Source of the DNA: Nemesobacter sp965249045
GTDB taxonomy: Bacteria; Desulfobacterota_D; UBA1144; Nemesobacterales; Nemesobacteraceae
Direction: 5' to 3'
DNA: 64,000 bases
Assembly: GCA_965249045.1 (NCBI GenBank)
Contig: OZ252213.1
Span: 806,001 to 870,000 of the forward strand
Positions 7,963 through 16,665 of the stretch are shown one piece after another. The notes under the pieces were generated by a model. The model had not been told where the DNA came from. It saw only the letters and a list, made by a program, of their open reading frames with translations, and did not search any database. The translations under genes were made by a program, and so were the position numbers. Within the stretch, counting starts at the first letter, position 1, and each line of letters opens with the position of its first letter.

Positions 7963-9399
7963 ATGAGCGTTGATCTTGAAAAACTTGCACAAGAAGAATA
8001 CAAATACGGATTCGTAACCGATGTCGAGCAGGAAATTGCTCCTAAGGGTCTCAATGAAGATGTTATCCGGATGATCTCCTCGAAGAAAAATGAACCCGAA
8101 TGGCTTCTTGGGTGGCGCCTAGGGGCATATGAGGGCTGGAAGAAGATGAAGGAGCCCCGGTGGGCCTTTCTAAGGTATCCGGACATAGATTTTAACGACA
8201 TGAGTTATTACGCGGCGCCGAAAAGCAACCCGAGACCAAAAAGCCTTGATGAAATCGACCCGGAGATAAAGGAGACCTACGATAAGCTCGGGATTCCCCT
8301 TGAGGAGCAGAAGATGCTGGCGGGAGTTGCCGTCGACGCTATTTTCGACAGCGTTTCGGTCTTTACGACTTTTAAGGAAAAGCTTGCCGAGGAAGGGGTT
8401 ATTTTCTGCTCAATATCCGAGGCCGTGGAGGAACATCCGGATCTCGTGCGCAAATACCTAGGTTCGGTCGTGCCCCGCGGGGATAATTTCTACGCGGCTT
8501 TGAATTCCGCGGTCTTTACCGACGGTTCTTTCGTCTACGTTCCCAAGGGAGTACGGTGTCCCATGGAGCTTTCTACCTATTTCCGCATAAACGCGGAGAA
8601 CACCGGACAGTTCGAAAGAACGCTTATAATCGCCGATGAGGGCAGTTACGTCAGCTATCTTGAGGGTTGCACGGCCCCGAAAAGGGACGACAGCCAGCTC
8701 CACGCCGCGGTGGTTGAACTCATAGCCCACGATGATGCCACCATAAAGTATTCGACGATACAGAACTGGTACCCGGGAGACAAGCAGGGCAGGGGCGGAA
8801 TATACAATTTCGTCACCAAACGAGGAAGATGTGCGGGCAGGAGTTCCAGGATTTCCTGGACGCAGGTTGAGACCGGTTCGGCGATCACATGGAAGTATCC
8901 GAGCTGCATTCTGGAAGGGGATAATTCGGTCGGGGAGTTCTACTCCGTCGCCCTTACAAACAGGCTTCAGCAGGCCGACACCGGAACCAAGATGATTCAC
9001 GTGGGGAAAAACACGAGCAGCACGATTATCTCCAAGGGTATTTCCGCGGGCGAGGGACAGAATGTGTACAGAGGACTTGTTGAGATTGGCAAAAACGCCG
9101 AGAAGGCGAGAAATTACACGCAGTGCGACTCGATGCTTATAGGGGACTGCTGCGGAGCGCATACTTTTCCATACATAGAGGTCAGAAATTCCACGGCTCA
9201 CATGGAGCACGAGGCTTCTACCTCTAAAATAGGCGAGGACCAGATGTTTTACTGTCGCCAGAGAGGGCTTTCCGCCGAAGACGCGGTTTCGCTCATAGTG
9301 AACGGTTTCTGCAAGGAAGTTTTCAAGGAACTTCCGTTTGAATTTGCGGTTGAAGCTGAGAAACTGCTGAGCGTAAGTCTTGAGGGAAGCGTGGGTTAA
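7963..9399 (+). CDS. sufB: Fe-S cluster assembly scaffold SufB
   Basis: A 478-residue core component of the SUF scaffold (SufBC2D). It shows the typical N-terminal domain, the beta-helix core (about residues 150-420) and the C-terminal SUF domain with RNYTQCDSMLIGDCCGAHTF and AHMEHEAS motifs, carrying conserved cysteine and histidine positions. AGGAGG lies ahead of the ATG. It is followed by sufC, sufD and a Rieske gene in one transcription unit. No cysteine desulfurase (sufS) or sufE/sufU gene is in this window, so sulfur delivery must be encoded elsewhere. Confidence 0.96.
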   Translation: MSVDLEKLAQEEYKYGFVTDVEQEIAPKGLNEDVIRMISSKKNEPEWLLGWRLGAYEGWKKMKEPRWAFLRYPDIDFNDMSYYAAPKSNPRPKSLDEIDPEIKETYDKLGIPLEEQKMLAGVAVDAIFDSVSVFTTFKEKLAEEGVIFCSISEAVEEHPDLVRKYLGSVVPRGDNFYAALNSAVFTDGSFVYVPKGVRCPMELSTYFRINAENTGQFERTLIIADEGSYVSYLEGCTAPKRDDSQLHAAVVELIAHDDATIKYSTIQNWYPGDKQGRGGIYNFVTKRGRCAGRSSRISWTQVETGSAITWKYPSCILEGDNSVGEFYSVALTNRLQQADTGTKMIHVGKNTSSTIISKGISAGEGQNVYRGLVEIGKNAEKARNYTQCDSMLIGDCCGAHTFPYIEVRNSTAHMEHEASTSKIGEDQMFYCRQRGLSAEDAVSLIVNGFCKEVFKELPFEFAVEAEKLLSVSLEGSVG

Positions 9400-9449
9400 T
9401 AAAGGTTCTGCCGAAATTCTAAAAAAAAGATTTTTAGGAGGAGCGAAAC

Positions 9450-10184
9450 ATGCTCGAGGTGAAAAACCTGCATGTGCAGGTGGATGATAAAGAAATACTG
9501 AAAGGGGTAGATATCACGGTAGCGCCTGGAGAAGTTCACTCTATAATGGGTCCTAACGGTTCCGGGAAAAGCACTCTTGCCCAGGTTCTTGCGGGCAGGG
9601 AAACCTACGAGGTGACCGAAGGGGAAATAACTTTCCAGGGCAAGGATCTTCTTGATCTTGAGCCCGAGGAGAGGGCGTGCGAGGGGATATTCCTCGCTTT
9701 TCAGTACCCCGTTGAGATCCCGGGAGTTGCGAACACCTATCTTCTTCGCGCAGCCCTTAACGCAAAAAGAGAATATCGGGAAGAAAAACCGCTTAAGCAC
9801 ATTGAGTTCGCGAAGCTTGTCAGGGAGAAAATGAAATCGCTCGGTATTGGCGAGGATCTTCTTAAAAGATCTGTAAACGCCGGGTTCTCGGGTGGAGAGA
9901 AGAAAAGAAACGAGATATTCCAGATGCAGATACTTGAACCCTCGTTGGCGGTGCTTGACGAGACGGATTCAGGTCTTGACATAGACGCGCTCAAGATAGT
10001 GGCAAAAGGGGTGAATTCCATGAGGAACGCCGAGCGTTCTTTTATAGTGATAACCCATTACCAGAGACTTCTTAACTATATAGTTCCTGATTTTGTCCAC
10101 GTAATGGTCGATGGAAGAATTGTAAGATCGGGAGGAAAGGAACTTGCCCAGGAGCTTGAGGACAAAGGTTACACGGGTTTTTAA
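9450..10184 (+). CDS. sufC: SUF system ATPase SufC
   Basis: A 244-residue ABC-type ATPase that drives conformational change of the SufB-SufD scaffold. Walker A GPNGSGKST is at 34-42, the Q-loop glutamine is near 85, the ABC signature FSGGE is at 146-150, and Walker B LAVLDE is at 166-171 followed by the SufC-typical TDSGLDIDA. It is a soluble protein without membrane domain. AGGAGG precedes the ATG. Confidence 0.96.
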   Translation: MLEVKNLHVQVDDKEILKGVDITVAPGEVHSIMGPNGSGKSTLAQVLAGRETYEVTEGEITFQGKDLLDLEPEERACEGIFLAFQYPVEIPGVANTYLLRAALNAKREYREEKPLKHIEFAKLVREKMKSLGIGEDLLKRSVNAGFSGGEKKRNEIFQMQILEPSLAVLDETDSGLDIDALKIVAKGVNSMRNAERSFIVITHYQRLLNYIVPDFVHVMVDGRIVRSGGKELAQELEDKGYTGF

Positions 10185-10216
10185 GGCACCGGGTAACCGG
10201 CAAGGAGCATAATAAG

Positions 10217-11563
10217 ATGGCTATTGTTTTTGACGGTACGCGTGAAAGTTACGTCGACGGGCTCTCAGAATTTCTCGATAGCGGGCGAAAAGATGTCCCC
10301 AGTTGGGTAGCCGACCTTCGCCGGGAGGCGATTTCGGGATTCGGGAAGCTCGGATTTCCGACGCTTCACGATGAAGAGTGGAGATTCACCAACCTTGAAG
10401 TGCTTCGGAGAGGCTCCTTTTCAATTGCCGAGAATGGAATATCCGAGGTTTCTAAGAAAACCGTGGATTCTTACGGGTTCTCGGGGCTTGATTGCCTGCG
10501 GCTTGTTTTTGTAAACGGTCGTTTCGCTTCTTCCCTTTCAGACGCCGGGGATGCCGGGGAGGGGGTTCTGGTGAAAAGTCTATCGGAGGCGATCCGCGAG
10601 CACGGCGATCTAGTAAAGGATCACTTGGCGAGATACGCCGATTATGAAAAAGACGCTTTTATCTCCCTTAATACATCCTATTTTGAGGACGGAGTATTTG
10701 TTTACGTTCCAGACGGGACCGTTTTCGAGAAACCCGTACATGTTCTTCACCTATCAACGGATGAAGGCCGTCCTTTATTCATAAACCCGAGAAACCTCAT
10801 CATAGTCGGGCAAAGCTCGAGCGCCAAGGTCATTGAGCATTACGTATCGGTTTCCCAAAGCGTTTATTTTTCAAACGTTGTCACGGAGGTTGTCTGCGGG
10901 GAAAACGCGAACCTTGAGCATTACAGGCTTGAGTTTGAAAGCCAGAAGGCGTTTAATTTTTCCACCCTGAGGGTAAATCAGCAGAAAAACAGCAACATCA
11001 CTTCTCACTCCATTCTCTCCGGAGGGGCCATAGTAAGGAATAACGTTCATCCCGTTTTGGCGGGAGAAGGATGCAACTCCGATATTTACGGCCTTTTCAT
11101 CTCCGAGGGACGCCAACATATGGATAACTTCATGCGTGTTGAGCACGCGAGCCCTCATTGCGATAGCCGCCAGTTCTATAACGGCGTGCTTGACGGCCGC
11201 TCAAAGGGAGTTTTTCATGGAAGAATACTGGTTCACGAAGGCGCCGAGAAAACGGACGCGAAGCAGACCAACAGGAATCTTCTTCTCTCTGATACAGCCC
11301 AGATAGACACGAAGCCTCAGCTTGAGATATACAACGATGACGTTAAGTGCACTCATGGCGCCACGATCGGGCAGATGGATGAAGAAGCCCTTTTTTACTT
11401 GTGCTCAAGGGGGATCCCCATGAGAAAGGCAAAGATCATAATGCTCCGCGCCTTTACTAACGAAACTCTTGAGCATATGTCGATCGATTCCGTGAGGGAG
11501 GCTCTTGAGAGCAAGGTGATGGACTGGTTTGAGCGAAGGCTTGAAACCGGCAGCGGGAGATAA
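10217..11563 (+). CDS. sufD: Fe-S cluster assembly protein SufD
   Basis: A 448-residue paralogue of SufB that completes the SufBC2D complex. It has the SufD N-terminal helical domain with the DEEWRFTNL motif (about residues 54-62), the beta-helix with repeated hydrophobic strands, and the C-terminal CTHGATIGQMDEEALFYLCSRG motif region with its conserved histidine (cited here as CTHGAT). It lies 32 bases after sufC, and its stop is four bases ahead of the Rieske ATG. Confidence 0.95.
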   Translation: MAIVFDGTRESYVDGLSEFLDSGRKDVPSWVADLRREAISGFGKLGFPTLHDEEWRFTNLEVLRRGSFSIAENGISEVSKKTVDSYGFSGLDCLRLVFVNGRFASSLSDAGDAGEGVLVKSLSEAIREHGDLVKDHLARYADYEKDAFISLNTSYFEDGVFVYVPDGTVFEKPVHVLHLSTDEGRPLFINPRNLIIVGQSSSAKVIEHYVSVSQSVYFSNVVTEVVCGENANLEHYRLEFESQKAFNFSTLRVNQQKNSNITSHSILSGGAIVRNNVHPVLAGEGCNSDIYGLFISEGRQHMDNFMRVEHASPHCDSRQFYNGVLDGRSKGVFHGRILVHEGAEKTDAKQTNRNLLLSDTAQIDTKPQLEIYNDDVKCTHGATIGQMDEEALFYLCSRGIPMRKAKIIMLRAFTNETLEHMSIDSVREALESKVMDWFERRLETGSGR

Positions 11564-11567
11564 CCTT

Positions 11568-11882
11568 ATGTCTGATTTCGAGAAAGTGGCGAAGGTTTCA
11601 GACGTGGCGGAAGGAGAAGTGGAATCTTTTTTCGTCGGCACTGAAGCAATTGCCATATGCAGGGTAGACGAAGATTTCTACGCTTTTCGGGATGAGTGCA
11701 CTCACCAGTGTTTTCCTCTCTCAGACGGAGATCTTGACGGGGAACGCATCATCTGCTGTTACCACGGGGCTGAGTTCAACGTCAAAACCGGCGAAGTGCT
11801 CTGCCTTCCCGCGACTGAACCTCTTGAGACCTACCCGGTAAAAATTGACGGGGACGACATACTCGTCAAACTCGATGACTGA
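11568..11882 (+). CDS. Rieske-type [2Fe-2S] ferredoxin
   Basis: A 104-residue small Rieske protein resembling the ferredoxin components of dioxygenases and non-haem nitrite reductase small subunits. The cluster ligands are complete: C44-T-H46 and C63-C-Y-H66. The ATG at 11568 is chosen because the upstream in-frame extension lies inside sufD. Its position at the end of the suf operon is common and suggests a role as an electron donor in, or client of, Fe-S assembly, but the partner is unknown. Confidence 0.9.
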   Translation: MSDFEKVAKVSDVAEGEVESFFVGTEAIAICRVDEDFYAFRDECTHQCFPLSDGDLDGERIICCYHGAEFNVKTGEVLCLPATEPLETYPVKIDGDDILVKLDD

Positions 11883-11899
11883 TCATCCCCGCCTTTTAA

Positions 11900-12325
11900 T
11901 TAACCCGCGGGTTTGAATTTGGGGAGTGTGACTTCATCTGTGACGTCATCGAACACCACCTGGACATCCATACCGATGGACACTTCATGGGGATCAATGT
12001 CAACAACGTTAGACATCATCTTAACCCCTTCTTCCATCTCAATTAACGCAACCACGTAAGGGGGTTCCCCCTTGTAGGCCTTAGATGGTCCCATGTGATG
12101 TATGGAGAAGGTCCATACCTTCCCCCGTCCCTCACTCTCTACCCACTCTATGTCATCACTCATGTCCTCTCCCGGGGAAAGAGCTCTTGGGTAAAAGAAA
12201 AACTCTCCGGTCTCCCTTGATCTGGGGATAACCAGCCTGTGCTCCTTAGCCGCATCCCAAAAAGGCTTTGTCTCCGGGCGGAACTCAGGCAAAGGCTTGT
12301 TATATGCTTTTTTCTCTTCAGACAT
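11900..12325 (-). CDS. DUF35 OB-fold protein lacking the zinc-ribbon cysteines
   Basis: A 141-residue protein of the DUF35/ChsH2-like OB-fold family, normally an acyl-CoA-binding partner of thiolase-like aldolases or hydratases. The OB-fold part (about residues 55-135, with VWTFSIHHMG and PYVVALIEMEEG) is clear. The N-terminal rubredoxin-like zinc knuckle has no cysteines: where CxxC...CxxC is usual it reads RLVIPRSRETGEFFFYP. The ATG at 12325 follows AAGGAGAATAAGAAG; an upstream in-frame start overlaps the thiolase end. It lies 22 bases after the thiolase-like gene and is surely co-expressed with it. Confidence 0.85.
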   Translation of the reverse strand: MSEEKKAYNKPLPEFRPETKPFWDAAKEHRLVIPRSRETGEFFFYPRALSPGEDMSDDIEWVESEGRGKVWTFSIHHMGPSKAYKGEPPYVVALIEMEEGVKMMSNVVDIDPHEVSIGMDVQVVFDDVTDEVTLPKFKPAG

Positions 12326-12347
12326 CTTCTTATTCTCCTTGTTTGTG

Positions 12348-13559
12348 TTAATTAAGCGGCTGGTTGCCAAGAACCACCGTACTGTGAGCAGACACTATCC
12401 CGCCGTTTCCATGCACTACCGCCACTTCAGGGTTCTCTACCTGCCTCTTCCCAGCATCTCCTCTTAACTGAAGCGTAGCTTCCACCACATGATGCATAGC
12501 CCCCAGGTGAGCCTGCGAGAGCAGTCCCCCGTGGGTGTTAACGGGAAGATCCTTTCCTATCTCCATCCTTCCCTCAAGAGCAAACGCTCCCCCCTCTCCC
12601 TTGGGAACAAACCCCAGTCCCTCAAGCTCAAGAAGCACCGTTATGGTGAAGCAGTCATAAAGAAACGCTATGTCAACGTCCCTTGGCTCTATCCCCGCAG
12701 TGCCGAAAGCCTTCTGCCCCGAGCGCTCAACAGCGTTGTATATCTGGTCAAGGTTCTCAAGGCTCGTCAGGTACTGGTGTGAGTATCCCTGTCCCATTCC
12801 CCAGAGGTACGCAAGATCGTTTGTTATTCCAAGCTCCTTTGCCTTGTCCTCTGTAGTGACTATAAAAGCCGCTCCCCCGTCTGAGATAACGGAGCAGTCA
12901 TACTTGGTAAGAGGCTCCGCTATAACTCTTGACTCAAGTACGTCCTCTATTGAGAGAGGATCCTTGTTCATGGCGTTTTCTTTATCGGCGGCGTGCTTTC
13001 TCATTGTTACCGCCACCGCTGCGAGATGCTCTCTGCGGCTACCCCAGTCATGGAGGTATCTCTGCGCCGCAAGCGCGTATCCCCCGGGAGTAGTGAGTCC
13101 GTAGGGGAACTCAAACTCAGCGTGGCACATCTCCCTTATAAGGGCCAGCATACCCGAAGAGGATATCCCCGAAAGTGTGTTGTCCCCTCTTACGCAAAGA
13201 ACCACTTCTGCCTGTCCCGAAGTTATGGCCATGGCAGCCTCTGCCACCATCCACACAGCTGTCGCTCCCCCTACCGCTACTGAGGAGAAGAACCTTGGGT
13301 TCATCCCGAAGTAGTCGGCAAAGGTGGTGCAGTGCATAAAAGTGTGCTCCACCAGAGAGAACGCCGTCACAAGACCGTCGACGTCGTCTTTCTTTAGTCC
13401 AGCGTCCTCAATAGCGAGCTTCGATGCTTCGCTCAGGAAATGAAAGGAGCTTTTATTAGGGATTTTACCCTGTTCTGTTTCGCCCACCCCGGCGATAACC
13501 ACTTTTTTCTTCTTAAGAAGTTCTCGGGTCTCTTGTATGCCCGGAAGATTCTCTGACAT
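12348..13559 (-). CDS. Thiolase-fold lipid-transfer/aldolase-like protein
   Basis: A 403-residue thiolase-superfamily protein of the SCP-x/Ltp2 type. The fold is evident from VVIAGVGETEQG near the N-terminus, NTHGGLLSQAHLGAMHH near residue 340 and the C-terminal HGNGGIVSAHS. The usual nucleophilic cysteine region reads SSVAVGGATAV, with no cysteine. Together with the adjacent DUF35 gene this matches Ltp2-ChsH2-type retro-aldolase pairs of steroid side-chain degradation rather than a true thiolase. That substrate assignment is inference. AAGGAGG precedes the ATG. The gene is divergent from a luciferase-like monooxygenase. Confidence 0.82.
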   Translation of the reverse strand: MSENLPGIQETRELLKKKKVVIAGVGETEQGKIPNKSSFHFLSEASKLAIEDAGLKKDDVDGLVTAFSLVEHTFMHCTTFADYFGMNPRFFSSVAVGGATAVWMVAEAAMAITSGQAEVVLCVRGDNTLSGISSSGMLALIREMCHAEFEFPYGLTTPGGYALAAQRYLHDWGSRREHLAAVAVTMRKHAADKENAMNKDPLSIEDVLESRVIAEPLTKYDCSVISDGGAAFIVTTEDKAKELGITNDLAYLWGMGQGYSHQYLTSLENLDQIYNAVERSGQKAFGTAGIEPRDVDIAFLYDCFTITVLLELEGLGFVPKGEGGAFALEGRMEIGKDLPVNTHGGLLSQAHLGAMHHVVEATLQLRGDAGKRQVENPEVAVVHGNGGIVSAHSTVVLGNQPLN

Positions 13560-13697
13560 TGTACTGCTTCCTCCTTAACTTAAACGCTTTAATAATTCAA
13601 AAATTCCGTATCATATTACTGTATTCATACCGCTTTTGCCAACCTTTACGGGCCGGATCCGCTCCGTGAATCATTCTCTTTTTATCTACAAAGAAAG

Positions 13698-13703
13698 TAT
13701 AAT
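13698..13703 (+). promoter_or_regulatory. -10 box just before the flavin oxidoreductase start
   Basis: A perfect TATAAT ends only nine bases before the ATG at 13713, placing the expected transcription start at about 13710. The -35 region (near 13674-13679, TTCTCT) is weak. The message may be leaderless or nearly so. Confidence 0.45.
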
Positions 13704-13712
13704 GTTTCGGAA

Positions 13713-14810
13713 ATGGAACTTGGATACTTCACTATGCCCCTTCATCCGGCCGGCTCCTCCCTTTCCCAGACGCTTGAAGCAGACATGGAGCAGATGGTTT
13801 TTCTCGACGAAATCGGTTTCAGGGAAGCCTGGATAGGGGAGCACTTCACAGCGGGCTGGGAGAACATACCGGCCCCCGATCTTTTCATAGCCAAAGCTGC
13901 TGCCCTGACGGAGCGGATAATCTTTGGTACGGGTGTTTCATGCCTGCCTCAGCATGACCCTTTCATGCTTGCGCACAGAATCGCGGTTCTCGACCACCTG
14001 CTTAAGGGAAGATTCTACTGGGGAGTGGGAGCCGGGAGTTTCATCGGAGACTTTAAGGCATTTGGCATAAACCCCAAAACGGGGGAACAGAGACAGCTTA
14101 TGAACGAGTCCCTTGAGATGATACTGAATCTGTGGAACAATCCGCGTCCAGGCGATTATGGCAACTCTCGGTGGAGTTTCACCGTTCCCGATCCCGTGGA
14201 AAAAGTTGGTCTTGGAGTGCACACGAAGCCGTACCAGAAACCCCATCCTCCTATAGCGGTCGCGGGAATCTCAGAGAATTCCACGAGCCTTAGAACCGCC
14301 GGGGAACGGGACTGGATACCGATGAGCATAAATTTCGTTACCCGCGACGTACTGAAATCTCACTGGGCGGGATATCAGCAGGGTGCAGATGCCGCCGGCG
14401 GAACGGCGGAGAGGGGGAAATGGAGAATAGCTAGGGACGTCTACGTTGCGGAGACCACGGAGGAAGCGAGAAAAGAGGTGATAGAGGGCACGCTCGCAAG
14501 AGATTTCCGGGATTACTTTTTCAAGATAGTTCCCCTGATAAGAAACAACCTGAATCTGTTTAAGGTTGATAAGTCGATGTCGGACCAAGAGGTAACTATG
14601 GATTACATGATCGAAAACATGTGGCTTGTAGGAAGCCCCCAGGATGTTGCCCGGAAAATAATCGAGCTTCATGAATTTGTCGGAGGATTCGGAGTGCTTC
14701 TAGTAATGGGACACGAATGGAAGCCGAAGGAGAAGTGGCAAAAATCAATGAGGTTGCTGAAAGAAGAAGTTATTCCGATTGTGAAAAAGAATCTGCGGCA
14801 GGGGATCTGA
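13713..14810 (+). CDS. Luciferase-like (LLM class) flavin-dependent oxidoreductase
   Basis: A 365-residue F420/FMN-dependent monooxygenase-type TIM barrel. Recognisable features are the start MELGYFTMPLHP, EAWIGEHFTAG at about residues 38-48, GTGVSCLPQHDPFMLAHRI, and GRFYWGVGAGSF. C-terminally come NMWLVGSPQDVARKI and LLVMGHEW. It resembles alkanal- and limonene-monooxygenase-like family members. The M1 fits the family start; a consensus -10 lies just upstream and there is no Shine-Dalgarno. It is divergent from the thiolase/DUF35 pair, so the three genes may form one catabolic locus. Confidence 0.88.
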   Translation: MELGYFTMPLHPAGSSLSQTLEADMEQMVFLDEIGFREAWIGEHFTAGWENIPAPDLFIAKAAALTERIIFGTGVSCLPQHDPFMLAHRIAVLDHLLKGRFYWGVGAGSFIGDFKAFGINPKTGEQRQLMNESLEMILNLWNNPRPGDYGNSRWSFTVPDPVEKVGLGVHTKPYQKPHPPIAVAGISENSTSLRTAGERDWIPMSINFVTRDVLKSHWAGYQQGADAAGGTAERGKWRIARDVYVAETTEEARKEVIEGTLARDFRDYFFKIVPLIRNNLNLFKVDKSMSDQEVTMDYMIENMWLVGSPQDVARKIIELHEFVGGFGVLLVMGHEWKPKEKWQKSMRLLKEEVIPIVKKNLRQGI

Positions 14811-14827
14811 AATCCACTCCCTGCTCT

Positions 14828-15556
14828 CTAGGATTGCGGTTCGTGACTGAAGTGAATTCCGCATTCCTTGTCCGAGTCCTGCTCCCACCACCACCTGCCC
14901 GCCCTTGGGTCTTCTCCCTCCTCGATGGCTCTGGTGCAGGGAGCGCACCCTATGCTTGGATACCCCATGTCGTGAAGCTTGTTGTACGGAACGTCGTTTT
15001 TCCGTACGTAATCCCATATCTCATCAACGGTCCAGTCGAGAATCGGGTTTATCTTGAGCATTCTTCCGTGCAGGTAGTCAATCTCAAACTTGCTTGAGTC
15101 AGCCCGTTGCTGTGTCTGGTCTGCCCTTATAGATGTAATCCAGGCGTCAAGGGTTTTTAAAAATCCGTTTAGCGGGTTGGTTTTCCTCACCCCACAGCAG
15201 AGTCTTCTGTTCTCGACGCTTTTGTAAAAAAGATTCACCCCGTGGCTGGTTACCATTTCCTCTACTTCGGCCGTGTCGGGGAAAAGCACCTCGATATTGA
15301 TGTTGTACTTCTCTCTTGTTTTTTCCATTGCATCGTATGTATGCGAATGAAGCCTTCCGGTATCAAGAGTGAAGACTCTCGCTTCGGGGTCTGTTTTTGC
15401 GAACATATCAACAAGCACCATCCCCTGGAGCTGAAAACTGGTCGCAAGCGCCACCGACGAACCGAGGTTCTCCGAAGCCCAGGCGAGGATATCCTGGGGA
15501 GAACTTCGTTCAAACTCGCGATTAAGGCTTTTTATATCTTCTTCTGAGAATTTCAT
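14828..15556 (-). CDS. cysH: Adenylyl-sulfate (APS) reductase, assimilatory
   Basis: A 242-residue assimilatory sulfonucleotide reductase that reduces APS to sulfite and AMP using thioredoxin. The Cys-Cys pair C120-C121 and C204-x2-C207 mark the [4Fe-4S]-containing, APS-preferring type, and the catalytic cysteine is C232 in KECGIHF. The PAPS-reductase fold motif TLDTGRLHSHT is at 63-73. The ATG directly abuts the stop of the permease gene (TAG-ATG), so the two are coupled. No cysD/cysN or sat gene is visible here. Confidence 0.93.
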   Translation of the reverse strand: MKFSEEDIKSLNREFERSSPQDILAWASENLGSSVALATSFQLQGMVLVDMFAKTDPEARVFTLDTGRLHSHTYDAMEKTREKYNINIEVLFPDTAEVEEMVTSHGVNLFYKSVENRRLCCGVRKTNPLNGFLKTLDAWITSIRADQTQQRADSSKFEIDYLHGRMLKINPILDWTVDEIWDYVRKNDVPYNKLHDMGYPSIGCAPCTRAIEEGEDPRAGRWWWEQDSDKECGIHFSHEPQS

Positions 15557-16564
15557 CTAACCGAGAAAACTTAGATACGACGACAAACCGTATTTTATAT
15601 ATATGAGTGATCCGTAATAGCTTACCCCCACGGCTACCACAGGAACAACAAACCAGAAAAAACCGATTTTGACAACATGACTGTTCTTGGAAGTCTCGGC
15701 GAATCCATGTTGCGCGCACGAAAACCCAATCACTCCGGCCGTGACTATTTCGGCGATCGAAACGGGAACTCCGTATAACGAGGCAAGCAGTATTATCACG
15801 GCGGCCGTAAACTCAACCGAGATAGCCCTTATGATACATATCTCCGTTATTTTCTTTCCAAGTGTCTCAAGAACCCTGCCTCCGAGGAGAATCGCTCCCA
15901 CTCCCATCGCAACGCCGGCAAGAATCGCGCCCGGATAAGAATCTATAAGCCCCAGACTCACTATGGGACCGATGGCGTTTGCGGAATTGTTTGCACCTCC
16001 CGAAAACGCGATAAACGTTCCGGATATGGTGATGAGAACGGTCAGGATAATGTTAACTTTTTTTTCCGAGAAAGTACTTGCGAGATAGAGGACTATCTTG
16101 AAGTAGAATAACTTCGCTACGGCGAAATTTATTATCCATGCTACTATGGGCGCCACGATCCACCATTTGAGCACCCGGAGGAAACTGCCGGAATCAAGCG
16201 TCTGAGTATAAAGACCGATCCCGACTATGGCGCATACTATGGCATGGGTAGTGGCGATGGGTGTGCGTACCACGTTTGCCCAAGTGACGAAACCTATTCC
16301 TAGGAGCAGAATTATAAATATGAAGCCTATGTCGGAGGAGAGAGTTTCGGCGGGCACTATTCCCTTGCCCACGGTTTCGACCACGGGAGCTCCGGCTGTA
16401 AGCGCCCCGAGAAGGGCGAAGATCGCTATGAGCCATACGGCCTGTCTTTTCGACCTTACCCCGGCGCCGTATGAAGTTGCCATGGACGCCGCGGAATTGT
16501 TGGCTCCTATGTTAAGGGCCAAGAATCCCGAAAGTACGAGCGTTACAACCAGTAAAGTGCTCAA
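15557..16564 (-). CDS. PiT-family permease, possibly a sulfate importer (CysP-like)
   Basis: A 335-residue membrane protein with about ten helices and the duplicated PiT signatures: FLALNIGANNSAAS at about residues 14-27 and FSGGANNSANAIGP about 180 residues later. The family is annotated as inorganic phosphate transporter. However, Bacillus subtilis CysP is a PiT homologue that imports sulfate and is coded beside cysH. The direct coupling to cysH here makes sulfate the better guess. The start is TTG 16564 behind GGAG. A promoter lies at 16583-16610. Confidence 0.85.
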   Translation of the reverse strand: MSTLLVVTLVLSGFLALNIGANNSAASMATSYGAGVRSKRQAVWLIAIFALLGALTAGAPVVETVGKGIVPAETLSSDIGFIFIILLLGIGFVTWANVVRTPIATTHAIVCAIVGIGLYTQTLDSGSFLRVLKWWIVAPIVAWIINFAVAKLFYFKIVLYLASTFSEKKVNIILTVLITISGTFIAFSGGANNSANAIGPIVSLGLIDSYPGAILAGVAMGVGAILLGGRVLETLGKKITEICIIRAISVEFTAAVIILLASLYGVPVSIAEIVTAGVIGFSCAQHGFAETSKNSHVVKIGFFWFVVPVVAVGVSYYGSLIYIKYGLSSYLSFLG

Positions 16565-16582
16565 TAAACTGTCTCCACGCCT

Positions 16583-16610
16583 AATATATCAGCGGCAATA
16601 ATTACGTAAA
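16583..16610 (-). promoter_or_regulatory. Promoter for the permease-cysH operon
   Basis: On the minus strand TTTACG (16610-16605) and TATATT (16588-16583) are 16 bases apart. Transcription would start near 16576, giving a leader of about 12 nt before the TTG start. Confidence 0.5.
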
Positions 16611-16665
16611 AACTGAATAGCATTCCGGTTTGTGCGAAAAACAAAAGGGTTTTGCGAGGTGTTCT

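Noticed and set aside
12348..13559. Calling this gene a true acetyl-CoA acetyltransferase
   Set aside because: The nucleophilic cysteine region contains no cysteine, and the DUF35 partner points to the SCP-x/Ltp2 aldolase group.
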